From contig JBDHXF010000034.1 of assembly GCA_039810585.1 (NCBI GenBank), forward strand, positions 1 through 41,019: DNA of 41,019 bases, written 5' to 3'. Made by a program: the position numbers and the translations under genes. The first letter of the stretch is position 1. Each line of letters starts with the position of its first letter. Of this stretch, positions 9,659 to 17,613 are shown in pieces. This DNA comes from JBBATK01 sp039810585 (GTDB lineage: Bacteria > Bacteroidota > Ignavibacteria > Kapaibacteriales > NICIL-2). The notes under the pieces were generated by a model, which searched no databases, was not told where the DNA came from, and saw nothing but the letters and a program-made list of their open reading frames with translations.

Positions 9659-9964
9659 TTAATGAGTATCAGATGCATGTGTTATAGCGTTCTCCGGCAG
9701 TTGCAATTGTTGTTGCTTTTTCGATCGGCGCTGCTCAAATGCCAGATAGAGTTCGATGAAGAAGGCTGTCAGCAGGCATACTTGCATGTAGTCTTGCACA
9801 TCCGATCTGCCAACATCATGGCGACCCCACGGTAGGTACATCTCGTAGAGCATGCGGAGACAAAACAGGAACGCGAAGGAAGTGATAAACGACCGTACGC
9901 GCTCGCGAAGTGAGGTTGGCAGCAACCGCGGTGTGCGGTTTGTGCTTGTGTCGTTGTTCTTCAT
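9659..9964 (-). CDS. Small two-helix membrane protein
   Basis: Hypothetical protein of 101 residues starting MKNNDTSTNRTPR. The ATG at 9964 is preferred over an upstream TTG at 10000 because it has a purine-rich site (GGAAGCAGG) in front. The N-terminus is polar. Two hydrophobic segments follow (SFITSFAFLFCLRMLYEMY and YMQVCLLTAFFIELYLAF), then a basic, glutamine-rich tail (RRSKKQQQLQL). It is the first gene of the three-gene small membrane protein row. Unknown function. Confidence 0.65.
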   Translation of the reverse strand: MKNNDTSTNRTPRLLPTSLRERVRSFITSFAFLFCLRMLYEMYLPWGRHDVGRSDVQDYMQVCLLTAFFIELYLAFEQRRSKKQQQLQLPENAITHASDTH

Positions 9965-10246
9965 GGCCTGCTTCCGAGGGACGGAATAGTGGTTGAACAA
10001 TTCACCGACATCTAGACTCAGGTTTTTCCAGGATACCTATCGTCGTGGCGAGAGATATTATCGAAACCATCTCGACCACCAACCGAAATTTAGTCGCTTT
10101 TTTGCTCATACTCAAGTTTAAATGTCTGCGTTGACTTCAGTCAATACGATACTATCATCCAATTCCCCTTGTCACTATCCTGCAGCGTACGCTGTCATGT
10201 ACCAACACGTATACGGCGCTTAAAATTCATTGCCTTCTCTTGCTGT

Positions 10247-10280
10247 GTGCGTGCGAAGCACGTACGAATAAGAAATCTCC
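10247..10280 (+). repeat. Palindromic GAA-loop element, copy 1
   Basis: An 8-bp stem, GTGCGTGC-GAA-GCACGTAC with one G-T wobble (10247-10265), is followed by ACGAATAAGAAATC. The same layout (stem, GAA loop, ACGAAT-like tail, AAGAA) recurs at 11240-11272, 24613-24650, 29055-29080, 31451-31480 and twice inside the end of lon. Confidence 0.6.
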
Positions 10281-10290
10281 TGTACGACCA

Positions 10291-10329
10291 ATAAAAAAGG
10301 AGTGTATCCTGACGTGGGATACACTCCTT
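10291..10329 (-). terminator. Intrinsic terminator of the Spy-like lipoprotein gene
   Basis: A perfect 13-bp inverted repeat (10297-10309 with 10317-10329, loop of 7) is followed on the minus strand by TTTTTTATT. It lies ~25 bases after the stop codon at 10355. Confidence 0.88.
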
Positions 10330-10354
10330 ACACATTCGTGGTGGTGTGAGGTGA

Positions 10355-11005
10355 TTAGCGTCTGTGCAGGGTCATCCACTGATCGAAGATGACGAGTTGT
10401 TCGGTCGTGAGCACCGAGCGCACATTCGCGATAAAGGTGGAGCGACATTCATCCAGAGCTGCCTGTGTGGTGACACGCACAGGGTTGTTTTGCAAATCGG
10501 TTCGCAAGCTTGCCAGTGTTGCACGGTACTCTGTGCGGGCGGTTGCTGTATCGATCACGCCAAGGGCAAGATCGGATTTAATGGAATCGAACTTTGGCTG
10601 ATAACCGGCAAAGATGGTGCTGTCGGACGCACGCAGGACGCTCATTGCCGATGCCGTGCAGGTATCATGCTCTTGTACGTAGACGATGATTTGGGTCTTC
10701 TGCGAATCCGTGAGATTCATCCGTGACAAAAAGCGGGCTCCAAAATCGTCGATGCGGTGGTGATCGCTATCGGGATTGTGCATGCGGCACCCTTGCTGCA
10801 GTCCACTGTCTGACACGACCGAGGGTTCGGTACTTGGATCCGGAACCGTGAGTGATGTCACGAGTGAACTTGTGGTGTTGTCCACCGGATTCGAACTCTT
10901 GTTGCAGCCACTCCATCCGGCGATGAGCACGACGAAGGAAGCGACAACAAAAACTTTCAATGCATTTCCAACTGAACTGGTGTTGAGTGCTGTGAGCGTG
11001 CTCAT
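10355..11005 (-). CDS. Lipoprotein with Spy/CpxP-like LTxxQ motifs
   Basis: Predicted envelope lipoprotein of 216 residues. A hydrophobic segment (VFVVASFVVLIAG, ~18-30) leads to a lipobox-like WSGC with Cys34; the W at -3 is unusual. A low-complexity linker rich in S, T and P follows, then a helical domain with two LTxxQ-type motifs (NLTDSQ and LTTEQ). These are the hallmark of Spy/CpxP periplasmic stress chaperones and related metal-resistance proteins. Family assignment rests on these motifs only. The ATG at 11005 has an excellent TAGGAGG site. The gene is alone, with its own terminator at 10291-10329. Confidence 0.75.
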   Translation of the reverse strand: MSTLTALNTSSVGNALKVFVVASFVVLIAGWSGCNKSSNPVDNTTSSLVTSLTVPDPSTEPSVVSDSGLQQGCRMHNPDSDHHRIDDFGARFLSRMNLTDSQKTQIIVYVQEHDTCTASAMSVLRASDSTIFAGYQPKFDSIKSDLALGVIDTATARTEYRATLASLRTDLQNNPVRVTTQAALDECRSTFIANVRSVLTTEQLVIFDQWMTLHRR

Positions 11006-11193
11006 ACATCCTCCTAAAAAATTATTGTGGTGTCTTGTTTGCTACTGCCATCAGCAGCGTGAGTGGTGATAACCATGAAAAGCAGTCGGGATGCGCATCC
11101 TACAGACTATAGTCTTCTTCTGTCTCTCATTAGTTTAACGCTCTTTCAAATTTCTTCAGCATCAGTGCCGCTGCGGCTTCTGTGCCTATGCAT

Positions 11194-11237
11194 AACGAAA
11201 GAGCTCATACAAGAAAACCTGTATGAGCTCATTCGTT
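11194..11237 (-). terminator. 18-bp inverted repeat 3' of hppA
   Basis: Arms 11194-11211 and 11220-11237 pair over 18 bp with one mismatch around an 8-base loop. It lies ~70-110 bases downstream of the hppA stop. Only a weak T-rich stretch follows on the minus strand, so it may be an mRNA 3'-end stabiliser or an imperfect terminator. Confidence 0.45.
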
Positions 11238-11239
11238 AC

Positions 11240-11272
11240 AGAGATTTTTTTTATTCGTACACGCTTCGCGTT
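11240..11272 (-). repeat. Palindromic GAA-loop element, copy 2
   Basis: On the minus strand the stem ACGC-GAA-GCGT is followed by GTACGAATAAAAAAAATCTC. This matches the tail of copy 1 (GTACGAATAAGAAATCTC) except for a longer A-run. Confidence 0.55.
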
Positions 11273-11303
11273 AATGATCTGTGAAGACCATCACGCACAG
11301 CAC

Positions 11304-13421
11304 TTAATGGAAGAAGCGTTCGAGGGCATTTCCATTGTTGGCGAAGAAACTGGCAAACACCAGCGAGATGATAGCCATGAGTTTGATCAGGATGTTCAGC
11401 GAAGGACCCGAAGTATCCTTAAACGGATCACCTACCGTATCGCCCACCACAGCAGCCTTGTGGGTATCGGAACCCTTGCCACCGAGTTGTCCTGTTTCGA
11501 TAAACTTCTTCGCATTATCCCATGCTCCGCCGGAGTTGGCCATCGAGACTGCAAGCATCACGCCGCAGATCAACGAACCAATCAACACGCCGGCAAGCAT
11601 CTGCACACCGAAGAGGTAGCCGATGAGCAGCGGTGAGAGAATCACCAGAGCTCCCGGAGCAAGCATCTGCTTGAGCGACGCGGCAGTGGAGATATCGACG
11701 CACTTGCGGTAGTCTGCTTTCACTCCTTCACGACCTTCAAGCAGACCCGGAATTTCGCGGAACTGACGTCGTACTTCTGCAATCATATCAAACGCAGCCT
11801 TACCCACCGAACGCATGGTCATCGCCGAGAACGCAAAAGGCAACGCGCCGCCAAGCAACAAGCCGGCCAGCACCTTGGGATTGGTAATGCCAATTTGTTC
11901 CGGAGTAATTTTTGCGCGTGTGAGAAAGGCCGAGGTCAGAGCAAGCGAGGTAAGCGCTGCCGAACCAATGGCAAAGCCCTTTCCAATGGCAGCCGTTGTA
12001 TTACCGGCAGCATCCAAGGCGTCGGTACGTTTGCGAATGTCCTTGCCCATTTCAGCCATTTCTGCGATACCGCCGGCGTTGTCGGAGACAGGTCCATAAG
12101 CGTCGATCGTTAATCCAATAGCGATTGTTCCGAGCATCCCGATAGCAGCCATGGCAATACCATACATGCCGGCGAAAGAGACGCCGATCACCACGGTGAC
12201 GGCAATCAATACCATGGGAAGAACGGACGAGTTATAGCCAAGCGACAAGCCATAAATGATGTTTGTTGCCGATCCGGTCTGTGAAGCGTCAGCCACTTCA
12301 CGAACGGGTTTGTAACGATGGGAAGTGTAGTATTCGGTAATCAAACCAATGAGCATACCGGCAATCAAGCCGGCGGCGAGCGACCAGTACACACCGGAGT
12401 TGTGGTACAGGGTCATGCTCCCTTCCAAAGAGAAGCTCTCGGGAATCATTGCCATGGTAATGGGATACAAGGCCACAGCCATGAGGATCGTGGAGATGAT
12501 CAGCGAAGTCTTCAGTGCACCTTCCACTTTTTCTTCACTCTTCGGACGAGCAAAGAACAAAGAGATCAATGATGCTACAATACCAATGGCGCTGGCCAAG
12601 ATGGGAAAGAGCATAGCGTTCATCTTCATGTCTTCGGGCACTGTATTAAAGGCCACGGCACCAATCACCAGCGCAGCGCAGGTCGATTCGGCAACGGAGC
12701 CAAATAAGTCGGCGCCCATGCCCGCGATATCGCCCACGTTATCACCCACGTTGTCGGCAATCACGGCAGGGTTTCTTGGATCATCTTCCGGAATGCCGGC
12801 TTCTACTTTACCGACCAGGTCAGCGCCTACATCGGCAGCTTTGGTGTAGATACCACCACCAACGCGACTAAACAGCGCCACCGAGCTACCACCCAAACCG
12901 AAGCCGGAGAGGATTTCCATGAGCACATGTTTTTCGATAGTCGGGAAGGCAGCGTTGAGACCCAAGTACACCAGCACCAAGCCGATCACGGCGAAGCCGG
13001 TGAGACCAAATCCCATCACCGCACCGGAGTGGAAGGCGATGGAGAAGGATTTTTCAAGAGAGATCCGAGCAGCAGCGGCTGTGCGCACATTCCCGACGGT
13101 GGCAATGCGCATGCCGAGGAAACCGCTCAGCATGGAGATGCCGGCACCGGCAAGAAAGGCAATCATGGTCGGCAAACCGTTGTCGACCGCCAGCCATACC
13201 ACCACACCAAAGATGGCCATGAAGAGACCAAGGATGCGGAACTCCCGTCCCAAAAACGCCATTGCCCCTTCGGCAATCGCAGCAGAAATTTCCTTCAAGC
13301 GGTTGGCTTCATGCTCGCTGGCAGCACCTTCGGCAACACCGATGGCATTGACCTGCCGAGCGAAGAACAAGGCAACCAACAGAGATAACAATCCTAACCC
13401 TATAACGATGGGTATGAGCAT
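11304..13421 (-). CDS. hppA: Membrane-bound ion-translocating pyrophosphatase, K+-dependent type
   Basis: Integral membrane pyrophosphatase of 705 residues, the usual length. It hydrolyses PPi and pumps H+ or Na+ across the inner membrane. The PPi/Mg signature is present (DVGADLVGKVE, then DNVGDNVGDIAG), as are the second acidic cluster (DAYGPVSDNAGGIAEMA) and the C-terminal DTVGDPFKDTSGPSLNIL. The residue that separates the two classes is alanine (GNTTAAIGKG rather than GNTTKA), which points to the K+-dependent class. Many members of that class pump Na+, but the ion cannot be fixed from sequence. About sixteen hydrophobic segments are seen. The ATG at 13421 has no clear ribosome site. The gene stands alone, divergent from tRNA-Val. 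Confidence 0.97.
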   Translation of the reverse strand: MLIPIVIGLGLLSLLVALFFARQVNAIGVAEGAASEHEANRLKEISAAIAEGAMAFLGREFRILGLFMAIFGVVVWLAVDNGLPTMIAFLAGAGISMLSGFLGMRIATVGNVRTAAAARISLEKSFSIAFHSGAVMGFGLTGFAVIGLVLVYLGLNAAFPTIEKHVLMEILSGFGLGGSSVALFSRVGGGIYTKAADVGADLVGKVEAGIPEDDPRNPAVIADNVGDNVGDIAGMGADLFGSVAESTCAALVIGAVAFNTVPEDMKMNAMLFPILASAIGIVASLISLFFARPKSEEKVEGALKTSLIISTILMAVALYPITMAMIPESFSLEGSMTLYHNSGVYWSLAAGLIAGMLIGLITEYYTSHRYKPVREVADASQTGSATNIIYGLSLGYNSSVLPMVLIAVTVVIGVSFAGMYGIAMAAIGMLGTIAIGLTIDAYGPVSDNAGGIAEMAEMGKDIRKRTDALDAAGNTTAAIGKGFAIGSAALTSLALTSAFLTRAKITPEQIGITNPKVLAGLLLGGALPFAFSAMTMRSVGKAAFDMIAEVRRQFREIPGLLEGREGVKADYRKCVDISTAASLKQMLAPGALVILSPLLIGYLFGVQMLAGVLIGSLICGVMLAVSMANSGGAWDNAKKFIETGQLGGKGSDTHKAAVVGDTVGDPFKDTSGPSLNILIKLMAIISLVFASFFANNGNALERFFH

Positions 13422-13532
13422 AGAAATGCGGTGAGAAGTTTAACATTCACGTTCGACAGAATCCTGAAAGGAAGGTCCCCTTCGCGTTATCACAGAACGC
13501 CTTGCAATATACACAGGGATAGAGAAAAACTC

Positions 13533-13561
13533 TTGCCCAAATGCCCTTTGCGGGCTAATTT
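13533..13561 (+). promoter_or_regulatory. Probable promoter of tRNA-Val
   Basis: TTGCCC (13533-13538) and TAATTT (13556-13561) are separated by 17 bases and end 8 bases before the mature tRNA start. Spacing and position fit a sigma-70-type tRNA promoter. This is inferred by pattern only. Confidence 0.45.
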
Positions 13562-13569
13562 CGCAGTCC

Positions 13570-13643
13570 GCGGTCTTAGCTCAGTTGGTTAGAGCGTTAC
13601 GTTGACATCGTAAAGGTCACAGGTTCGAATCCCGTAGATCGCA
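13570..13643 (+). tRNA. tRNA-Val (anticodon GAC)
   Basis: A full cloverleaf can be drawn: acceptor GCGGTCT with AGATCGC (one G-U), D arm GCTC/GAGC, anticodon stem TTACG/CGTAA with loop TTGACAT (anticodon GAC), T loop TTCGAAT and discriminator A. CCA is not encoded. The T stem ACAGG/CCCGT has an A-C mismatch at its middle pair. It is followed by an intrinsic terminator. Confidence 0.95.
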
Positions 13644-13647
13644 CTGA

Positions 13648-13674
13648 AGCCTGAGGTTTTCCTCGGGCTTTTTT
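13648..13674 (+). terminator. Intrinsic terminator of tRNA-Val
   Basis: A 9-bp stem AGCCTGAGG with CCTCGGGCT (one G-T pair) and a TTTT loop is followed directly by a T-run. It begins 4 bases after the tRNA. Confidence 0.9.
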
Positions 13675-13722
13675 CGTTTTGGGTATGACTGAATAGGTTG
13701 GCGGTGTTACGATGTGTATCCC

Positions 13723-13783
13723 CACTCTCCTCATTTTCATCGCTTCCACCCTGCCGCGTTGCGGCCGGGCGGACTCTGGATCT
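13723..13783. repeat. 61-bp direct repeat, left copy
   Basis: Identical to 14727-14787 at 59 of 61 positions. It includes a GCCGC-x3-GCGGC hairpin with a three-base loop. The two copies bracket the orphan XRE-type regulator gene. On the minus strand both can be read as an open frame containing KMRRV, but no real gene is supported. Confidence 0.85.
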
Positions 13784-13859
13784 TCGTTAATGCTAAACAA
13801 ACTCGAACACGCTGTACCCCGTTGCCTCAGCCTTTGTTAAAGCTTGGATGTGCTTATAC

Positions 13860-14252
13860 CTATCTCGTGAATGTATCAGACTTTGAGTTGCTGAGTCTGC
13901 GGGTATTGAGTGCTGCATTCGCCTTTGTCTTGTTTTGTGTTTTTGGCGTCGACGTATGCACCTGAATGAGTGTTATGCGTAACGCGTGTTCGACTTTGGC
14001 AATTGTCTCCAGCGTTAAATTCTCCTTGCCTCTTAACATCTTGCTGATGTACTGCGGACTGACATTCATCCGCCGCGATAATTCGTTTTGAGAGATCTGT
14101 TGCACACGCAGCTCTCGAAGGACGATGGTCGCTATTTCTGTGGCACGATCAATCCAACCCGCATGGTCAACATAGTACGCTGCGTCGGCTACAGCCATAG
14201 ATTTCGAATGTTTAGAGGCCTCCCTCAACTTCTCAACAGCGCTGGTTTTCAA
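13860..14252 (-). CDS. XRE-family helix-turn-helix protein (orphan antitoxin-like)
   Basis: Predicted DNA-binding regulator of 130 residues. Residues ~53-95 form an HTH_3 domain (SQNELSRRMNVSPQYISKML, then GKENLTLETIAKVEHAL), as in HigA-type antitoxins and phage-like repressors. The N-terminal ~50 residues are helical and the C-terminal ~35 are polar, rich in T, K and N. The start is a TTG at 14252, supported by GGAGGAG just upstream; the next ATG would cut 18 residues. No toxin-like partner is visible on either side, which is unusual for this domain arrangement. The gene sits between copies of a 61-bp direct repeat, so it may have arrived as a small insertion. The target is unknown. Confidence 0.75.
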   Translation of the reverse strand: MKTSAVEKLREASKHSKSMAVADAAYYVDHAGWIDRATEIATIVLRELRVQQISQNELSRRMNVSPQYISKMLRGKENLTLETIAKVEHALRITLIQVHTSTPKTQNKTKANAALNTRRLSNSKSDTFTR

Positions 14253-14790
14253 TGCTCCTCCACATCAAGTGTACAATGTTCGACAAGCGATTCCCTGTCG
14301 ATAATCCCAAGATTCTGCAGCTAACTCTCGTTGTCCGGGTGCGAATGTTGGTGTGAGTTAAGGTACGAGTGGACCATTCGCAATTAAATGTCCGCACATC
14401 CATACTGCACACGATCAAATATACGTATGAGCGTCAACTTATAAGTTTACTCGAATTTCTGTTGAGAGCTTTGGGATTGAGTCGGTAGAGGGATACTACT
14501 AGGGTACGCCGAATAGCTCGAGCGAGGCTACGTGTTACAACAGAAAGGAAAACAATGCGAGCGGGTTGGAGATTGACTGCGGGAAGTGCTCGAAACTACC
14601 GAAGGTCAAGAACAGTGCGTCGTCTAAAATTGCCCTGACGTGCTCAATGTTATCCACATAGTTTGTCCCCTGGAATGTGACGCAGTGCAGGTGATATAAC
14701 GTGTGGCTAATAAGCAGGTGTATTATCACTCTCCTCATTTTCATCGTTTCCACCATGCCGCGTTGCGGCCGGGCGGACTCTGGATCTGCC
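14253..14790. other. Gene-poor region upstream of the XRE gene
   Basis: About 540 bases without a convincing gene. A 73-codon open frame on the minus strand (14535-14756) has only a faint likeness to a transposase start and is treated as non-coding or remnant. The region ends with the second copy of the 61-bp repeat, 3 bases from the stop codon of the histidine kinase gene. Confidence 0.5.
14727..14787. repeat. 61-bp direct repeat, right copy
   Basis: Differs from 13723-13783 at two positions only. It ends 3 bases beyond the kinase stop codon at 14791. The DNA between the copies (13784-14726) is 943 bp. Confidence 0.85.
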
Positions 14791-17613
14791 TTAGAGAGAG
14801 AGTGCGTTTAGCTCAAGTTCGAGGCTGTGTTTGACGCTTTGCACTTCGAGTTCCAGTTGTTGGATGAGGTTGAGGATGTGGTCGTAGTCGAAGTGCTCGA
14901 GTTCTTGGAGTTGCTGACAGATCTCGACCATGCCTGTAAGACTCATCGATTGCGATCCGCCTTTGAGTTTGTGACCGATGGAGGTGATGCCTACTAAGTT
15001 TTCCTGCTTGAAAAACATGGTGAGTGTTTTCAGGTCCGCATCGAGGCTGGAGTTGATGATGGGAATGGTCTTCACCAACATTTGCGAGGCGTGCTTGCCC
15101 ATGCGGCGGTAAAAGTCCTTGCGGTCGAAGTGTACCCGCTGGTCCACAGCTCTGTGTACCAACTCCTTGGTGACACCGGTTGCCTTGGGAACCCCAAGGT
15201 ATTTGCTCAACATGCGCGCAATATTCTCACGTACCACCGGTTTGGTGAGGTAATCATCCATGCCGGCTTGCAGACATTTCTCACGCTCTCCGGAGACGGC
15301 GCTGGCAGTGAGGGCGATAATCGGTACGTGACTCTCCTGCTCATAACTACGCATCACCCGCGTGGTTTCGTAACCGTTGAGGTCTGGCATCTGGATGTCC
15401 ATGAAGACCAGCGAGGGACGGCGTCGCATGAAGTGCGCCACTGCGTCTACTCCATTGGTGGTTTCCACGACTTCCGCATCCGGAAGCAATTCGCCAAGAA
15501 TGGTGGTCATGAGCATCATGTTCACCGGTTGGTCCTCGGCAATGAGGATGCTGAGTGCAGGATGCGCCGACGAGGGCTGCGCAGCAGCGCTCGAATAAGA
15601 AGTCCCCTGCTGATCTGCCGAGCGACCGTTCAACAGCGGTGACGATTGCGCGTGCTTGTGTACATGCATGCGTTCAGTGCTGTTGATAGCGCGCTGCGGC
15701 AATTCCGTGTTTGAGGACCAAAGTACCTGCAGCATATTCATCAGATCGGAGGCGCTAAGCGGCTGGGTGAGACGATGGCGGATTCCAAACTCCTTGCACA
15801 GGGAAGTAACAGCACTCTCGTCGCCAACCTTGTAACTGATAATCACCGGCAACTGTTCGTCGTTCAGGTGCAGCTTGGTGCGGATACGACTAATGGTTTT
15901 CTGCGCGTCGTCGTTCGTGCTCTCGTAGTTGATGACGATGGCATCGAAGTCAAAATTTTCAAGCAGGAGTTGCAAGGCTTCAGCACTGCTTTCGGCAATG
16001 TGACACTCGATAGAGCTGATGGTGAGAGCGCTTTGCAGCACCGTCCGCTCGGCTTTATTCGAGTCGAGAATCAGGACGCGTCGATCGACGAATGAACTCT
16101 GCAAGGTTTCTTCTGCACGTTCGAAGTGTTCGATCGGCAGGGCGAAGGCAAAGGAACTTCCCTTTCGGAGTTCGCTTTGCACGTCAAGACTACAGCCCAT
16201 AAGATGGAGGAGTCGATTGGAAATAGCAAGACCAAGTCCGGTTCCACCGTAACGCTTCGTGGTGGAAGAATCTTCCTGCGCGAAGGCTCCAAAGATTTTC
16301 TTTCGATTGCGCTCGTCGATGCCGATACCGGTGTCTCGCACCAGGAAATTCAACGTCGCCGGCAGTTCACCACCTGCTTCAGTGAAGCTGAGTCCCAGGG
16401 CAATCTCCCCTTTCTCGGTGAACTTCGTGGCATTGCCGAGCAGGTTGATCAACACCTGACGAATATGATGCTCGTCGAGCCAGACAAAACGCGGTACATC
16501 GGGAGCGATATGCAGATGCAAGGCCAATTGCTTTTGCTGAACCTGAAAACTCACCACATCCATCACGTTGGCGCAGAGATCGAGGATGTCGCAGCGTTCG
16601 TTGACAATTTCCACACGCCGAGCTTCGATCTTGGAGAAGTCGAGGATGTTGTTGATGATGGACAAGAGGTTGTTGGCCGACAGATGAATGGTGTGCATAT
16701 ACTTCATCTGCGTTTCATCGAGACGAGTTTTAGTCAAGATGTCGGCAAAGCCAATCACGCCGTTGAGCGGTGTACGGATTTCATGACTCATGTTAGCGAG
16801 AAACTCGCTCTTTGCTCTACTGGCCGATTCGGCAGCTTCTTTGGCTGAGAGCAGCTCCAGATCAAGCTTCTTGCGCTCGGTGATGTCCATGATAAAGCCA
16901 TCAACGCATACCATGCGATGAGTGTCGTCACGCACGATGTGACGTCGTTCCTCCACCCAAATCACGGAGTCGTCAGCCTGACGAACACGGTATTCCATGC
17001 GACGTCGCGCACCGTCGTAGGGTTCTTGCAACCACAGGTTTCGATAGAGCTCTTGATCCTCGTCATGAAGAATTTCCGTCCAACATTCGATAGGCTGAGA
17101 CAGGAAGTCGTCCGCTTCCAATCCACACAGATTCTTCACCTCGTCGTTCATGAAACTAAAGGTCCACACTCCGTCACGCAGCTCACAGCGATAAGTTAAT
17201 CCCGGCATGTTACTGACCACCGATTGGAATCGGCGTTCTCGCTCGATGATGTTTTCCTCGGCTTCCTTGCGGCGATCGATCTGCGTTCTCAGGTACTCGG
17301 CAATTACGAGTAGGTTCTGCGAGTCTAAGTCGGCATGGAACGATCCACTCTCATCAATAGCGGCAATAGCTTGGAGTAAAGTGTTGACCGATTGGTCTCG
17401 CAGTTCCTTCTCCGCAAGCAGATTGCGAGTCATGTCATAATACTCCTGATCAATCAGGTTGGTGGCCCGCTGCAAGAGTTTGATTTCAGCTTCATACTCG
17501 TTGTACGACATGGCAATGGCTTCAAATAACTGGCGCAGAGCCGGCTGTTCTGCCCACTCTACTTCGCCAAGATACTTGCGGAATTGCCGTGCCAGTAAAC
17601 GATGCATTGTCAT
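14791..17613 (-). CDS. Hybrid sensor histidine kinase: PAS-HisKA-HATPase-REC-REC-HPt
   Basis: Soluble multidomain signalling kinase of 940 residues. A helical N-terminus (~1-125) has no membrane segment. A PAS/PAC domain spans ~126-250, HisKA has His277 (FLANMSHEIRTPLNG) and HATPase spans ~380-495 (N394, DTGIGID 427-433, GTGLGLAIS). A first receiver-like domain (~512-632) has Asn562 where the phosphorylated Asp should be (VINYES), so it is probably not phosphorylated. A second, intact receiver follows (~687-805; E693, D694, D739, K791) and then an HPt domain with His881 (IGHKLKGGS). Its ATG overlaps the stop of the upstream FIST gene in ATGA, so the two are translationally coupled and probably one sensing unit. 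The output regulator is not in the window. Confidence 0.95.
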   Translation of the reverse strand: MTMHRLLARQFRKYLGEVEWAEQPALRQLFEAIAMSYNEYEAEIKLLQRATNLIDQEYYDMTRNLLAEKELRDQSVNTLLQAIAAIDESGSFHADLDSQNLLVIAEYLRTQIDRRKEAEENIIERERRFQSVVSNMPGLTYRCELRDGVWTFSFMNDEVKNLCGLEADDFLSQPIECWTEILHDEDQELYRNLWLQEPYDGARRRMEYRVRQADDSVIWVEERRHIVRDDTHRMVCVDGFIMDITERKKLDLELLSAKEAAESASRAKSEFLANMSHEIRTPLNGVIGFADILTKTRLDETQMKYMHTIHLSANNLLSIINNILDFSKIEARRVEIVNERCDILDLCANVMDVVSFQVQQKQLALHLHIAPDVPRFVWLDEHHIRQVLINLLGNATKFTEKGEIALGLSFTEAGGELPATLNFLVRDTGIGIDERNRKKIFGAFAQEDSSTTKRYGGTGLGLAISNRLLHLMGCSLDVQSELRKGSSFAFALPIEHFERAEETLQSSFVDRRVLILDSNKAERTVLQSALTISSIECHIAESSAEALQLLLENFDFDAIVINYESTNDDAQKTISRIRTKLHLNDEQLPVIISYKVGDESAVTSLCKEFGIRHRLTQPLSASDLMNMLQVLWSSNTELPQRAINSTERMHVHKHAQSSPLLNGRSADQQGTSYSSAAAQPSSAHPALSILIAEDQPVNMMLMTTILGELLPDAEVVETTNGVDAVAHFMRRRPSLVFMDIQMPDLNGYETTRVMRSYEQESHVPIIALTASAVSGEREKCLQAGMDDYLTKPVVRENIARMLSKYLGVPKATGVTKELVHRAVDQRVHFDRKDFYRRMGKHASQMLVKTIPIINSSLDADLKTLTMFFKQENLVGITSIGHKLKGGSQSMSLTGMVEICQQLQELEHFDYDHILNLIQQLELEVQSVKHSLELELNALSL

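Larger units (their letters stand above)
9965..10354. other. Intergenic region, no gene
   Basis: These ~390 bases separate the small membrane protein row from the lipoprotein gene, both on the minus strand. The part near 9965-10240 should contain the promoter of the three-gene row, but I cannot assign it. Positions 10247-10280 carry a palindromic element and 10291-10329 the terminator of the lipoprotein gene. Confidence 0.5.
11006..11303. other. Intergenic region between lipoprotein gene and hppA
   Basis: No gene is supported. The region holds the upstream region of the lipoprotein gene, a large inverted repeat (11194-11237) and a palindromic element (11240-11272), all 3' of hppA on the minus strand. 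Confidence 0.5.

Noticed and set aside
12349..13434. Long open frames antisense to hppA
   Set aside because: They mirror the codon bias of hppA, with no homologous motifs. The hppA frame is unmistakable.
14535..14756. 73-codon frame on the minus strand with slight likeness to REP/IS200-type transposase starts (YHLHCVTF and ILDDALF)
   Set aside because: The likeness covers only ~35 residues, no catalytic HUH or tyrosine motif is present, and its first codons come from the 61-bp repeat. At most a decayed fragment.
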